Part shown: positions 1 through 12,024 of the stretch, piece by piece
Position numbering within the stretch: the stretch's first letter is position 1
Layout: every line of letters starts with the position of its first letter
NCBI RefSeq assembly: GCF_001567585.1
Contig: NZ_LRQV01000012.1
Location: 20,253-84,252 of the forward strand
Source: Micromonospora rosaria
Lineage (GTDB): Bacteria; Actinomycetota; Actinomycetes; Mycobacteriales; Micromonosporaceae
Length of the DNA: 64,000 bases
Direction of reading: 5' to 3'
Notes under the pieces: generated by a model
The model's database searches: none
What the model saw: the letters and a program-made list of their open reading frames with translations, nothing else
What the model was told of the DNA's origin: nothing
Translations under genes and position numbers: made by a program

Positions 1-3179
<3,179 letters not shown>

Positions 3180-3366
3180 TCCTCGCAAAGCTCGGGGCTG
3201 CGGGCGCAGGCCGGCGGGCCGGCCATCCCATCATTGTGCCCGCGACCGCGCCGGTGCCATTCGACGTGCCAGCTCGCCACGCTGGGTACGCGCCATCCGA
3301 CATGCCGGCCGCACCCGGGCCGGGAGGGGGAGCCCACCGCTGGAGGGGGTGAGCCGCGCCGCAGCA

Positions 3367-3428
3367 GGTCGGGCTCCCGACCGACGCGGTCGGATCGGCT
3401 TGGCACCCGGCTTTCGGCCGGGCAGGAT
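3367..3428 (+). promoter_or_regulatory. Candidate leaderless promoter with two dyads, for the PP2C gene
   Basis: A -35-like TTGGCA (3400-3405) and a -10-like CAGGAT (3423-3428) are separated by 17 bp, and the GTG start at 3436 lies 7 nt after the -10, so the transcript would be leaderless. The spacer is itself a hairpin (CCCGGC, 5-nt loop, GCCGGG, 3406-3422). A second perfect dyad, GGTCGGG-CT-CCCGACC, lies at 3367-3382 just upstream of the -35. Either dyad could be an operator; in such GC-rich DNA chance hairpins are common. Confidence 0.4.
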
Positions 3429-3435
3429 ACGAAGG

Positions 3436-5523
3436 GTGTCAGCGGAGGCGGGGGCCGCGATCGACGGTGGCCCGGACGAGCACGTCCGGCGGGTCCGGCT
3501 GCCCGCCGACCGGCGTACCCCGGCCGCCGCCCGCGCCGTGGTCCGCTCGGTGCTCGCCGAGGCCGACCTCGACGAACTGGTCAACGAGGCACTGCTGCTG
3601 ACCACCGAGCTGTCCACCAACGCGGTGGAGCACGCGGGCACCGAACTGGACATCGAGGTCGTCGCGGACGAGGTCGGGCTCACCGTCACCGTGTCGGACT
3701 TCGCCTCCGGGCCGGTGGACGAGCTGATCGTCGGGGTCCGCAACGACGCCACCGAGATCACCGAGGTCGCGGAGCGCGGCCGGGGGCTGCTGCTGGTGGA
3801 CCACTTCGCCAGCCGCTGGGGCACCACGTACCTGCCCACCGGCAAGGGCGTCTGGTTCCGGCTGGAACGCCCGGCCGGCGGGCCGGTGGGGCCGGAGACC
3901 CCGGATCGGCGGGAGCCCTCGGCCGCCCGCGCCGCCACGGCCGGCAACCGGGCCGGCCCGGACGGCTCGACGCCGAGCGCCGCGGCCATGAGCGAACTGA
4001 TGCAGACCGTCCCCGACCCGTACGCCGACGACCCGCTGCCCGAGTTCGCCACCGACCTGCTGACCCGGGTCGGCGAGATGATCGGCGCGGCCGGTGGCGT
4101 GTTCCGGCTGGACCGGGGGGACGGGCACGGCGCACAGGTGCTCGCCCGGTACGGCCGGCACCCCCGGGCCGGGCACGAGCTGCTCCGGGTACCGCTGGCC
4201 GTGCACCGGCCGTACGTCGGGGAGCTGGAACTGGACGCCGCGCCCTCCGGGTACGCCCGGCCGCTGGCCGTCCTCGCCGCCGAGCGCCTCTCGCTGCACC
4301 TGGAGAACGACCGGCTGCGCCGGGCGGACGTCCGCCGGCAGGCCTGGCTGACCTTCCTGGCCGAGGCGAGCGAACTGCTCGCGCAGTCCCTCGACGTCGA
4401 GCTGACCATGGCGCTCATCCCGCAACTGGTGGTCCCCCGGCTCGGCCAGTGGTGCGCGGTGCACACCACCGACGAGTGGGGGCGGCTCAAGCTCGCGGCG
4501 GCCAGCCACGCCGACGAGTCGGTCCTGCCCCACCTGCACCAGGTGCTGCGCGAGACCGGGCCGGACTCGATCCAGGCGCGGCTGCGGGAGGCCTCCCGCA
4601 ACGGCTCGCAGATCCCGCTCGGCGCCCCGACCGAGGGTTTCGCGGTCCCGCTGATCGCCCGGGGCCAGCGCCTGGGCACCCTGGCGGTGGGGCGGCACCA
4701 GCGGCACCGGCACGACCCGGACGAGGTCGCCGTCCTGGAGGACGTCGCCCGGCGGGCGGCCCTGGCGATCGAGAACGCGCGGATCCACGCCGAGCGGCGT
4801 CGGGTGGCGCAGGCCCTCCAGCAGTCCCTGCTGCCGCCGGTCCTGCCCGTGGTCGAGGGCATCGGCTTCGCCGCCGAGTACGTCCCCACCGGCGACGACG
4901 CCGACGTCGGGGGCGACTTCTACGACGTCCTGCCGCTGCCGGACGGGCGGTGGCTGGTGGTGATCGGCGACGTGTCGGGCAAGGGGGTGCAGGCGGCGAC
5001 GGTGACCGGGCTGGTCCGGGACGTCATCCGGGTGCTGGTCGGCGACGGCAAGCCCCTCTCCGAGGCGCTGTCCCGGCTCAACGAGACGCTCGTCGAGCGG
5101 GGCGGCGGCCGGTACTGCACGCTCGCCATGGCGGCGGTCGGGCCGGGCGAGGACGACCAGTTGGAGGTCTCCCTGCACCTCGCCGGGCACGACCGTCCGG
5201 TGCTGCTGCGCGCCGCCGGTGGCGCGAGCTTCGTCGGCACCACGGGCACCGCGCTGGGCCTGCTCGACTCGATCGCCTCCCCGGCGGCCGAACTCCTGCT
5301 CGACCCCGGCGACTCCCTGATCTTCTACACCGACGGGGTGACCGAACGCCGCCGGGGCCGGGAACTTTTCGGCACCGAGCGCCTCCGGGACGCCGCCGCC
5401 CCGCTGGGCGGGTACTCGGCCGATGTGGTCGCCGCCCGACTGCGCTCCACCGCGATCAACTTCTCGGTGGAGACGCCCCGGGACGACATCGCCATCCTGG
5501 TCCTGCGCAACGACGCGCTCTGA
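3436..5523 (+). CDS. RsbW-type ATPase / GAF / SpoIIE-type PP2C phosphatase fusion
   Basis: Partner-switching regulator of 695 residues. Residues 1-150 look like an RsbW/HATPase_c anti-sigma kinase module (LTTELSTNAVEHAG is the N-box, ERGRGLLLV the G-box region). Two GAF-like segments follow (about 195-290 and 300-450), then a PP2C/SpoIIE phosphatase (about 470-695) with GGDFYD, GDVSGKG, FYTDGVTE and a terminal RDDIAILVL that supply metal-binding aspartates. Such fusions phosphorylate and dephosphorylate STAS anti-sigma antagonists, with the GAF domains sensing a small ligand. The GTG start is the first in-frame codon giving the ATPase fold and fits the leaderless promoter upstream. It is divergent from the HAMP kinase, suggesting a linked pathway. 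Target unknown. Confidence 0.85.
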   Translation: MSAEAGAAIDGGPDEHVRRVRLPADRRTPAAARAVVRSVLAEADLDELVNEALLLTTELSTNAVEHAGTELDIEVVADEVGLTVTVSDFASGPVDELIVGVRNDATEITEVAERGRGLLLVDHFASRWGTTYLPTGKGVWFRLERPAGGPVGPETPDRREPSAARAATAGNRAGPDGSTPSAAAMSELMQTVPDPYADDPLPEFATDLLTRVGEMIGAAGGVFRLDRGDGHGAQVLARYGRHPRAGHELLRVPLAVHRPYVGELELDAAPSGYARPLAVLAAERLSLHLENDRLRRADVRRQAWLTFLAEASELLAQSLDVELTMALIPQLVVPRLGQWCAVHTTDEWGRLKLAAASHADESVLPHLHQVLRETGPDSIQARLREASRNGSQIPLGAPTEGFAVPLIARGQRLGTLAVGRHQRHRHDPDEVAVLEDVARRAALAIENARIHAERRRVAQALQQSLLPPVLPVVEGIGFAAEYVPTGDDADVGGDFYDVLPLPDGRWLVVIGDVSGKGVQAATVTGLVRDVIRVLVGDGKPLSEALSRLNETLVERGGGRYCTLAMAAVGPGEDDQLEVSLHLAGHDRPVLLRAAGGASFVGTTGTALGLLDSIASPAAELLLDPGDSLIFYTDGVTERRRGRELFGTERLRDAAAPLGGYSADVVAARLRSTAINFSVETPRDDIAILVLRNDAL

Positions 5524-5547
5524 GCCCCGCGACCGCCAACCGGCGGG

Positions 5548-6882
5548 TCAGAGGCCGCCGGGGAGGCGACCGGGGGCGAGCCGGCGGTGCGGGTCCACGC
5601 GCTCCTTGGCCTCGGGCAGCCCGGCCGGGACCGGTACCCCGGCCCGGAAGTCGACGGCGGCGCGGACCTGCGGCGGGGCGGCCACCACGACGCACCGGCC
5701 CCCACGTGGTTGCAGCGTCTGGCGCAGGCTGTCGACGATCCGGGTCACCCGTTCACCGGCGGCGAGCGGGCCGGCGAGCGCGGCGTACAGCACCCCGGCG
5801 GCGAGGGAGCCCCGGGCCGGGACCGGCACGCCGGACGCCTCCGGGTACACCGCGCGGGCGACGTCCTGGAGCACGTAGAGGGGCGAGTGCAGGTGGTCCG
5901 GGGGCGCCTCGATCCGCAGGGCCACGTCGCCGGGGCCGAACGGGTACCGCCCCCACCAGGGTGGCGGCTGGAACGCTCCGCTCGCGGTCGGGCCGAGCAG
6001 GGCCGTGAGCTGCCGGGCCCGCTCGGCGACGTCGGCGGGGTCACCCTCCAGCAGCACCACCAGGCTGCCGGTCCAGACGCCCCGACCGGCGACCGAGGGG
6101 TGGGCGGGATGGACGAACGGGGAGAGCGCGGGGGCGGCGGGCAGGTCCGCCTCGATCGCCGCCGGGTCGACGTCGGCGGTCGTCACCACCTGCACCAGGT
6201 CGCGGGCCTCCGCCGGGTGCCGCACCGGGCAGGTCACCCAGTACCGGCAGGCGGGGACGGCCTGCACCCGCAGGGTCGCGGCGACCAGCAGGCCGAGCCC
6301 GCCCTGTGATCCGCAGAGCAGCCGGACCGGGTCAACCCCGGCGGCTGCCGCCCCGTCGACCGGCACCGTGGCCAACTCGCCGTCGGCGTCCAGGTAGCGC
6401 AGCCGGACCAGGTGACTCGCCGGCCCGCCGTGCCGGTGCCGCAGCGGGCCGGGCTCGTTCGCCGCGATCACGCCGCCGAGGGTCGCGCCGGGCGAGGGCG
6501 GGTCCAGCGGCAACCACTGCCCGCCGCGCCCGAGCCGGGCCTGGACCGCCCGCATCGGGGTACCCGCGCCGACCTCGACCTCGGGCGCGTCGTCCGGGCG
6601 GTGGCCGAAACCGGCGAGCCGGCCGGTGTCCAGCACGATGTCGACCCGGTCCGGGGCGGCCCCCCAGTCGATCTTCGTCCCCGCCCCGCGCGGCACCACG
6701 GCCAGTTCGTGGTCGGCGGCGAGGCGGAGCACGTGGCCCGCCGCCTGCGCGTCGCCGGGGACCGCCACCCACCGGGCCGGCCGGCCCGCCACCTCGTCGG
6801 CCGGACCGGCCAGCCGGGCGAAGGAGGAACCGCAGATCTCCGCCAGCCGGCGGGTGATGTCGGAGGCTCCGGGTCGACCCAT
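5548..6882 (-). CDS. FAD-binding oxidoreductase, GlcE-like (glycolate oxidase subunit family)
   Basis: FAD-linked oxidase of 444 residues of the PCMH/VAO type. The N-terminal half carries the FAD-binding signature (VVPRGAGTKIDWG, VEVGAGTPM, LDPPSPGATLGGVIAANEPG), typical of GlcE and D-lactate/glycolate dehydrogenase subunits. No covalent-flavin histidine motif is obvious. It oxidises a small hydroxy acid by family inference only. An upstream ATG at 6906 is in frame, but AAGGAG sits correctly only for the ATG at 6882, which I chose. The gene stands alone, convergent with the PP2C gene (24 nt apart). No GlcD or GlcF partner is adjacent, which is unusual for a true glycolate oxidase. Confidence 0.8.
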   Translation of the reverse strand: MGRPGASDITRRLAEICGSSFARLAGPADEVAGRPARWVAVPGDAQAAGHVLRLAADHELAVVPRGAGTKIDWGAAPDRVDIVLDTGRLAGFGHRPDDAPEVEVGAGTPMRAVQARLGRGGQWLPLDPPSPGATLGGVIAANEPGPLRHRHGGPASHLVRLRYLDADGELATVPVDGAAAAGVDPVRLLCGSQGGLGLLVAATLRVQAVPACRYWVTCPVRHPAEARDLVQVVTTADVDPAAIEADLPAAPALSPFVHPAHPSVAGRGVWTGSLVVLLEGDPADVAERARQLTALLGPTASGAFQPPPWWGRYPFGPGDVALRIEAPPDHLHSPLYVLQDVARAVYPEASGVPVPARGSLAAGVLYAALAGPLAAGERVTRIVDSLRQTLQPRGGRCVVVAAPPQVRAAVDFRAGVPVPAGLPEAKERVDPHRRLAPGRLPGGL

Positions 6883-6913
6883 CGAGGAACTCCTTGCTCC
6901 CACCATGCCGACA

Positions 6914-6931
6914 ATCGTACAGGTGTACGAT
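6914..6931. promoter_or_regulatory. Operator-like perfect palindrome between the FAD oxidase and oligopeptidase genes
   Basis: ATCGTAC-AGGT-GTACGAT is a perfect 7+4+7 inverted repeat about 30 nt upstream of the FAD oxidase start, in an otherwise structureless 270-nt divergent gap. It contains a TACGAT -10-like hexamer on both strands. The size and symmetry fit a TetR-type dimer. No TetR gene is in the window, so the regulator would be encoded elsewhere. Confidence 0.45.
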
Positions 6932-7152
6932 AGATAGATGGCTGGGAGTATCGATCAACTGACGGAGAGTACCCCTCATCGGTCCCACCGCACCATGCCC
7001 ACTCGGGCAGGAGTCCACACTGGAGGCCGGTGGCGACCGCCGTCGTCGTACCCTCTGTCCCCGCGCCGGGAGCCGGACGCCGGGCCGGATCCGGGCCCCG
7101 ACGCCGCTCGCCGTGCCCGGCCACGACGCCGCTCGGCCGGTAACGTGGCGCC

Positions 7153-9246
7153 GTGACCACCGAGACCTCCGCGCCCGTCGCCAAGCGGGTCCCCACGGAA
7201 CGCACCCACCACGGCGACACCGTCGTCGACGAGTACGCCTGGCTCACCGACAAGGAAGACCCGGACACCATCGCCTACCTGAAGGCCGAGAACGCCTTCA
7301 CCGAGGCGCGCACGACCCACCTCGACGGGCTGCGGACGGAGCTGTTCGAGGAGACCCGGCGACGCACCCAGGAGACCGACCTGTCGGTGCCGGCCCGCAA
7401 GGGCGACCACTGGTACTACACCCGCACGGTCGAGGGCCAGCAGTACGGCGTGCAGTGCCGCCGGGCGGTCCGCGACGGCGAGACCGACCCGCCGATCAGC
7501 GTGGAGGGTGCCCCGCTCGACGGCGAGGAGGTGCTGCTCGACGGGAACGTGCTCGCCGAGGGGCACGACTTCTTCTCGCTCGGCGCGTTCGACGTCAGCC
7601 CGGACGGCCGCTGGCTGGCGTACTCCACCGACTTCTCCGGCGACGAGCGGTTCACCCTGCGGGTGAAGGACCTGGCCACCGGCGAGGTGCTCGCCGACGA
7701 GATCCCCGGGACGTTCTACGGCACCGCCTGGTCGGCCGACGCCTCGGTGCTCTTCTACGTCACCGTGGACGAGGCGTGGCGGCCCAACCGGGTCTGGCGG
7801 CACGTGATCGGCACCCCGGCCGGCGACGACGTGGTGGTCCACGAGGAGCCCGACGAGCGGTTCTGGGTGGGGGTCGAGCTGACCCGGTCGGAGCGGTTCG
7901 TCCTGATCGACATCCACAGCAAGATCACCAGCGAGGTACGGGTGATCCCGGCGAGCAACCCGACCGGCGAGCCGGCGGTCGTCGCCCCGCGCCGGCAGGG
8001 CGTCGAGTACTCCGTCGAGCACCACGGGCACCGCTTCCTGATCCTGCACAACGACGGAGCGGAGGACTTCGCCCTGGCGTACACCTCGGCGGACGCCCCT
8101 GGGGAGTGGGCTCCGCTGATCGAGCACTCCCCCGGCACCCGGCTGGAGGCGGTCGACGCCTTCGAGAACCACCTGGTCGTCTCGCTGCGCAGCAACGGGC
8201 TGACCGGGCTGCGGGTGCTGCCCTCGGGCACCTCCGACTCGTACGACATCGACTTCCCGGAGCCGATCTACAGTGTCGGCCTGGACGCCAACCCGGAGTA
8301 CCGCACCGGCGTCGTCCGGCTGCGCTACTCCTCCCTGGTCACCCCCGACTCGGTCTACGACTACGACCTGGTCACCCGGGCACTGACGCTGCGTCGGCGC
8401 AAGCCGGTCCGGCCCGGCCCGGACGGGCGCGAGTTCGACCCGGCCGACTACGAGCAGCACCGCGACTGGGCGGTCGCCGACGACGGCACCCGCATCCCGA
8501 TCTCCCTGGTCAGCCGGGTGGGTACCCCGCGCGACGGCTCCGCGCCCTGCGTCATCTACGGGTACGGCTCGTACGAGGCGAGTATGGACCCGTGGTTCTC
8601 GATCACCCGGCTCTCCCTGCTGGACCGGGGCGTGATCTTCGCGGTGGCGCACATCCGGGGCGGCGGTGAGCTGGGCCGGCGCTGGTACGAAGAGGGCAAG
8701 CTGCTGGCCAAGAAGAACACCTTCACCGACTTCGTCGCCTGCGCCCGGCACCTGGTCAAGGCCAACTGGACCAGCACCGACCGGCTGGTGGCCCGGGGCG
8801 GCTCGGCCGGCGGCCTGCTGATGGGCGCGGTGGTGAACCTGGCCCCCGACGCGTTCGCCGGGATCGTCGCCCAGGTGCCGTTCGTGGACGCGCTGAACAC
8901 CATCCTCGACCCGTCGCTGCCGCTGACCGTCACCGAGTGGGAGGAGTGGGGCAACCCGCTGGCCGACCCCGAGGTCTACGCGTACATGAAGTCGTACACC
9001 CCGTACGAGAACGTGGCCCCGGTCGCGTACCCGGCGATCCTCGCGGTGACCAGCCTGAACGACACCCGGGTCTTCTACCACGAGCCGGCGAAGTGGATCG
9101 CCCGGCTGCGCGCGGTCGCCCCGCAGGGCGACTACCTGCTCAAGACCGAGATGGGGGCCGGGCACGGCGGGCCCAGCGGCCGGTACGACGCCTGGAAGGA
9201 GGAGGCGTTCGTCAACGCCTGGACCCTGGACCGCTTCCAGCGGTAA
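7153..9246 (+). CDS. Oligopeptidase B / prolyl oligopeptidase family (S9A) serine peptidase
   Basis: Cytoplasmic serine peptidase of 697 residues, the usual length for oligopeptidase B, which cuts short peptides after basic residues. An N-terminal beta-propeller (about 1-400) precedes the alpha/beta-hydrolase domain. The catalytic serine is in ARGGSAGGLLMG, the aspartate in TSLNDTRV and the histidine in GAGHGGPSGR, in the expected order. No signal peptide is present. GTG start at 7153; no better upstream start exists. Downstream lies the first copy of the 56-bp palindromic element. Distinguishing OpB from prolyl oligopeptidase rests on overall resemblance, for example the N-terminal AKRVPTERTHHGDTVVDEYAW segment. 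Confidence 0.9.
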   Translation: MTTETSAPVAKRVPTERTHHGDTVVDEYAWLTDKEDPDTIAYLKAENAFTEARTTHLDGLRTELFEETRRRTQETDLSVPARKGDHWYYTRTVEGQQYGVQCRRAVRDGETDPPISVEGAPLDGEEVLLDGNVLAEGHDFFSLGAFDVSPDGRWLAYSTDFSGDERFTLRVKDLATGEVLADEIPGTFYGTAWSADASVLFYVTVDEAWRPNRVWRHVIGTPAGDDVVVHEEPDERFWVGVELTRSERFVLIDIHSKITSEVRVIPASNPTGEPAVVAPRRQGVEYSVEHHGHRFLILHNDGAEDFALAYTSADAPGEWAPLIEHSPGTRLEAVDAFENHLVVSLRSNGLTGLRVLPSGTSDSYDIDFPEPIYSVGLDANPEYRTGVVRLRYSSLVTPDSVYDYDLVTRALTLRRRKPVRPGPDGREFDPADYEQHRDWAVADDGTRIPISLVSRVGTPRDGSAPCVIYGYGSYEASMDPWFSITRLSLLDRGVIFAVAHIRGGGELGRRWYEEGKLLAKKNTFTDFVACARHLVKANWTSTDRLVARGGSAGGLLMGAVVNLAPDAFAGIVAQVPFVDALNTILDPSLPLTVTEWEEWGNPLADPEVYAYMKSYTPYENVAPVAYPAILAVTSLNDTRVFYHEPAKWIARLRAVAPQGDYLLKTEMGAGHGGPSGRYDAWKEEAFVNAWTLDRFQR

Positions 9247-9250
9247 CGGT

Positions 9251-9306
9251 GGTAAGGAAGGGCCCCCTGTTAACGCATTCGGTAGAGGAAGGGCCCCTTC
9301 CTAACC
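9251..9306. repeat. 56-bp dispersed palindromic element, copy 1
   Basis: First of four copies (others at 10361, 14337 and 38781). It contains the near-perfect hairpin AGGAAGGG-C-CCCTTCCT plus a GTTAAC core and outer arms GGTAAGGAAGGG / CCCCTTCCTAACC. It lies between the convergent oligopeptidase and threonine ammonia-lyase genes, and the TAG stop of the latter (9301-9303) is part of the element. A bidirectional terminator role fits the position. Confidence 0.85.
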
Positions 9307-10335
9307 GGTCGGACGTCCCTCCGCCGGGTCGGCCGGGGGATCGGCCGCAGCGAGCGGGCCGGTGAGCAGCGCCGGGCCGGCCGGGGTGTCGTCGGCGGTG
9401 AGCAGGCCGGTGAGCAGCGCCGGGTCGACGTTGCCGCCGGTCACCACGGCCACGGTACGGCCGGGCGGCAGCTCGTCGGGGTGGAAGAGCCGGGCGGCCA
9501 GCGCCACCGCGCCGCTCGGCTCGGCCACCAGCCGTACCTCCCCGGCCAGGCGTCCGGTGGCGGCGAGGATCTCCGCCTCGCTCACCGTGACCACCGTGTC
9601 GAGGCGTTCCCGCAGGTGGGCGAAGGTGAGCGCGGAGAGGTTGGTCCGCAGGCCGTCGGCGACCGTGCGGTAGGTCAGCGCCGGCTCCCAGCTCGTCAGG
9701 GCGCCGGTGGACAGCGACTCGTGGGCGTCGGCGGCGAGCGCCGGCTCGACCCCGACGACGGTGGCCGCCGGTCGGAGCGCACGGATCGCGGTGGCCACCC
9801 CGGAGGCGAGGCCGCCGCCGCCCACCGGCACCAGCACCACGTCGACGTCGGGCAGGTCCTGCGCGATCTCCAGGCCGACGGTGCCCTGGCCGGCGATGAC
9901 CCGCCGGTCGTCGAAGGGCGGCACCAGCGCCGCGCCGGTGTCGGCGACGACCCGCTCGGCCTCGGCCAGCCGCCGGGCCGGGGGTACCAGCAGGACGGTG
10001 GCACCGAGGGCGCGGATCCGGTCGACCTTCACCGCCGGCGCCCCCTCCGGCACCACCACCGTGCACGGGATGCCGGCGGCCCGCGCGGCGTACGCCAGCG
10101 CCTGCCCGTGGTTGCCGGACGAGTGGGTGACCACGCCCCGCCGCCGTACCTCCGGGTCGAGCCGGGCGACCGCGTGCGTCGCGCCGCGCAGCTTGAACGA
10201 GCCGACCGGCTGGAGGCTCTCCGGCTTCACCCACAGCCGGTCGTCCCACGGCGTGGGAAGCAGCGGGGTACGCAGGACGGTCCGGGCGAGATCGGCGGCG
10301 GCGGCCCGGACCTCCGCCAGCGAGACGAGCTCCAT
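9301..10335 (-). CDS. PLP-dependent threonine/serine ammonia-lyase family protein
   Basis: Fold-type II PLP enzyme of 344 residues. The PLP lysine is in SFKLRGA, substrate contacts are in SSGNHGQA, and the phosphate-binding glycine loop is GGGGLASG. The length matches catabolic threonine ammonia-lyases or serine racemases without an ACT regulatory domain, so allosteric control by isoleucine is not expected. The reaction is inferred as L-threonine to 2-oxobutanoate (or L-serine to pyruvate). The stop codon lies inside repeat copy 1, and copy 2 lies 25 nt upstream of the start, so the gene is bracketed by palindromic elements. Single-gene unit. Confidence 0.85.
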   Translation of the reverse strand: MELVSLAEVRAAAADLARTVLRTPLLPTPWDDRLWVKPESLQPVGSFKLRGATHAVARLDPEVRRRGVVTHSSGNHGQALAYAARAAGIPCTVVVPEGAPAVKVDRIRALGATVLLVPPARRLAEAERVVADTGAALVPPFDDRRVIAGQGTVGLEIAQDLPDVDVVLVPVGGGGLASGVATAIRALRPAATVVGVEPALAADAHESLSTGALTSWEPALTYRTVADGLRTNLSALTFAHLRERLDTVVTVSEAEILAATGRLAGEVRLVAEPSGAVALAARLFHPDELPPGRTVAVVTGGNVDPALLTGLLTADDTPAGPALLTGPLAAADPPADPAEGRPTG

Positions 10336-10360
10336 CGGACCATCCTCCCGCCCGCCCCCG

Positions 10361-10416
10361 GGTTAGGAAGGGGCCCTTCCTATACCGAATGCGTTAACAG
10401 GGGGCCCTTCCTTACC
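10361..10416. repeat. 56-bp dispersed palindromic element, copy 2
   Basis: Reverse complement of copy 1 with one mismatch by direct comparison (55 of 56). It lies downstream of the glycosyltransferase gene and upstream of the threonine ammonia-lyase. The last eleven or so codons of the glycosyltransferase (RKGPLLTHSV) and its TAG stop (10380-10382) are encoded by the element. Confidence 0.85.
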
Positions 10417-11738
10417 GTCAGGGCGGCGGCCAGCGAGCGCACCACCACCAGGCACATCAGGTACCGGTACACGAGTTGCTGCGCCGGCAGGTGCCACAGT
10501 GGCCGCAGCCGTTCCCCGTCCAGCCACAGCGCGTACCCGGCGGTGAGGGTCTGTGCCAGCAGCAGCCCCACCCAGGCCAGCAGGTACCCGACCCCGGGCC
10601 GGTGGAGCAGCGCGGACAGGGCGAGCACGTCGACCACCGGCGCGGCCAGCGGCAGCAGGAACCGGCAGAGCAGCAGGGACGGCAGCGCCCGCCGGCCCAG
10701 CCGCCCGCCGGGGCCCGACTCGCGCACCGCGTACCGGTGCTTCCAGATCGCCCGCAGGATGCCGTGGGAGTGCCGGTACCGCTGCCGCCAGAGCCCGCCC
10801 GGGGTGGCGGGCACCGGGGTCCAGGCGATCGCGTCCGGCTCGTACTCCACCCGCCAACCGGCCCGGAGCACCGTCATGGTCAGGTCGGTCGCCTCGGCCG
10901 GGGTGTCCACCGGTACCCCACCGACGGCGACGAGCACCTGCCGGCGGTACGCGCCGAGCGCACCGGGGACGGTGGGCAGGCAGCCGAGCACGTCGTACAT
11001 CCGCCGGTCGAGGTTGCGGCCCAGCGCGTACTCCAGGTGTTGCCACCGGCCGAGCAGCCGCCGCCGGTCGGCGACCCTGGTGTTGCCGCAGACCGCGCCG
11101 ACGGTGGGGTCGGCGAAGCGTTGCACCAGCCGCAGGACGGTGTCCGCCTCGACCACCGTGTCCCCCTCGACCAGGACCAGCAGCTCCGTCCGGGCCGCCC
11201 GCACGCCGGTGTCCAGCGCGGCCGGCCGGCCCGCGTGGGCCTGCCGGACCACCCGCACCCCACGCAGTCGCATCCGTGCCACCAGCTCGGCGGTACCGTC
11301 GGTGGAGCCGTCGTCGACGACGATCACCTCCACCGCCGGGTACGCGCTGGCGACCAGGGACCGCACCGTCGCCCCGATGGTGGCCACCTCGTTGTACGCC
11401 GGCACGATCACCGACACCGGCGCGTCGATCACCGGGCGCGGCCCGCGCGGCTGCCAGCGCCGACGAGCGTGGACGTGGGCGCCGATCGACTGCGCCACCA
11501 GCCGGCCGATCCCGAGCAGCAGGACCAGGCCGAGCAGCAGCTCCAGCACCGCCGTCGCACCGCCGGCACCGACCCGGGCCCACCGGACCGCGGTACCGTC
11601 GAACGCCGCCACCGCGTCGACGTGCTGCTCGGTGAGCCACGCCAGCAGCACGACCAGCCCGGACAGCGGCACGACCAGCCCGGCCGACAACAGGGTCCCG
11701 CGGGCCGGCGGGTCGGGCGGAGCGACCGGTCGGCTCAC
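10380..11738 (-). CDS. Membrane family 2 glycosyltransferase
   Basis: Processive-type GT2 of 452 residues. Two N-terminal membrane segments (about 15-75) precede the cytoplasmic GT-A domain, which has VIVPAYNE, VVDDGSTDGT and VEGDTV (nucleotide-sugar/metal acidic residues), then WRQRYRHSHG in the position of the usual QxxRW box with His in place of Trp, then about four C-terminal membrane segments. It probably makes or extends an exopolysaccharide or glycolipid at the inner face of the membrane. GTG start at 11738; no clear ribosome-binding site. The C-terminus is unusual because it is encoded by the palindromic repeat, implying that insertion of the element replaced the original end. Confidence 0.8.
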   Translation of the reverse strand: MSRPVAPPDPPARGTLLSAGLVVPLSGLVVLLAWLTEQHVDAVAAFDGTAVRWARVGAGGATAVLELLLGLVLLLGIGRLVAQSIGAHVHARRRWQPRGPRPVIDAPVSVIVPAYNEVATIGATVRSLVASAYPAVEVIVVDDGSTDGTAELVARMRLRGVRVVRQAHAGRPAALDTGVRAARTELLVLVEGDTVVEADTVLRLVQRFADPTVGAVCGNTRVADRRRLLGRWQHLEYALGRNLDRRMYDVLGCLPTVPGALGAYRRQVLVAVGGVPVDTPAEATDLTMTVLRAGWRVEYEPDAIAWTPVPATPGGLWRQRYRHSHGILRAIWKHRYAVRESGPGGRLGRRALPSLLLCRFLLPLAAPVVDVLALSALLHRPGVGYLLAWVGLLLAQTLTAGYALWLDGERLRPLWHLPAQQLVYRYLMCLVVVRSLAAALTVRKGPLLTHSV

Positions 11739-11935
11739 CCGGGACGGCCGGTCGAGCCGGGACGGCCGGGCCGGCGGGAATCAGCAGGGCGATCGGCGAA
11801 GGTCGCTGCTGTGCCGCGCGGCTGGTCCCGCATCCGCTGCTCTCCCGCCGTCCGCTCCGCGCCCGCCCCGGGGCCCTACGCAACGATCAGCGTGACTGCG
11901 CCGCACGGTGTTACATCAACGCCGGCCGGCCGGTG

Positions 11936-11959
11936 CCGGAAACCCCTGACACTTTCCGG
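11936..11959. promoter_or_regulatory. Inverted repeat upstream of the ECF sigma factor gene
   Basis: CCGGAAA and TTTCCGG arms are separated by 10 nt in the 286-nt gap (11739-12024) between the divergent glycosyltransferase and sigma-factor genes, about 65 nt before the sigma start. It may be an operator, or part of an autoregulated ECF promoter (GGAAA resembles an ECF -35). Near 11739-11770 a GC-rich 13-mer (CCGGGACGGCCGG) occurs twice. Nothing else is recognisable in the gap. Confidence 0.3.
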
Positions 11960-12024
11960 TGATTCCTCCGTTCCTGGTGGTGATGTCGCGGTCGATGCCG
12001 GACACAAGGCCAGCAGGAGGTGTC

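Noticed and set aside
6938..7156. 72-codon ORF between the FAD oxidase and the oligopeptidase
   Set aside because: No ribosome-binding site, low-complexity Arg/Pro sequence, and it overlaps the oligopeptidase start.
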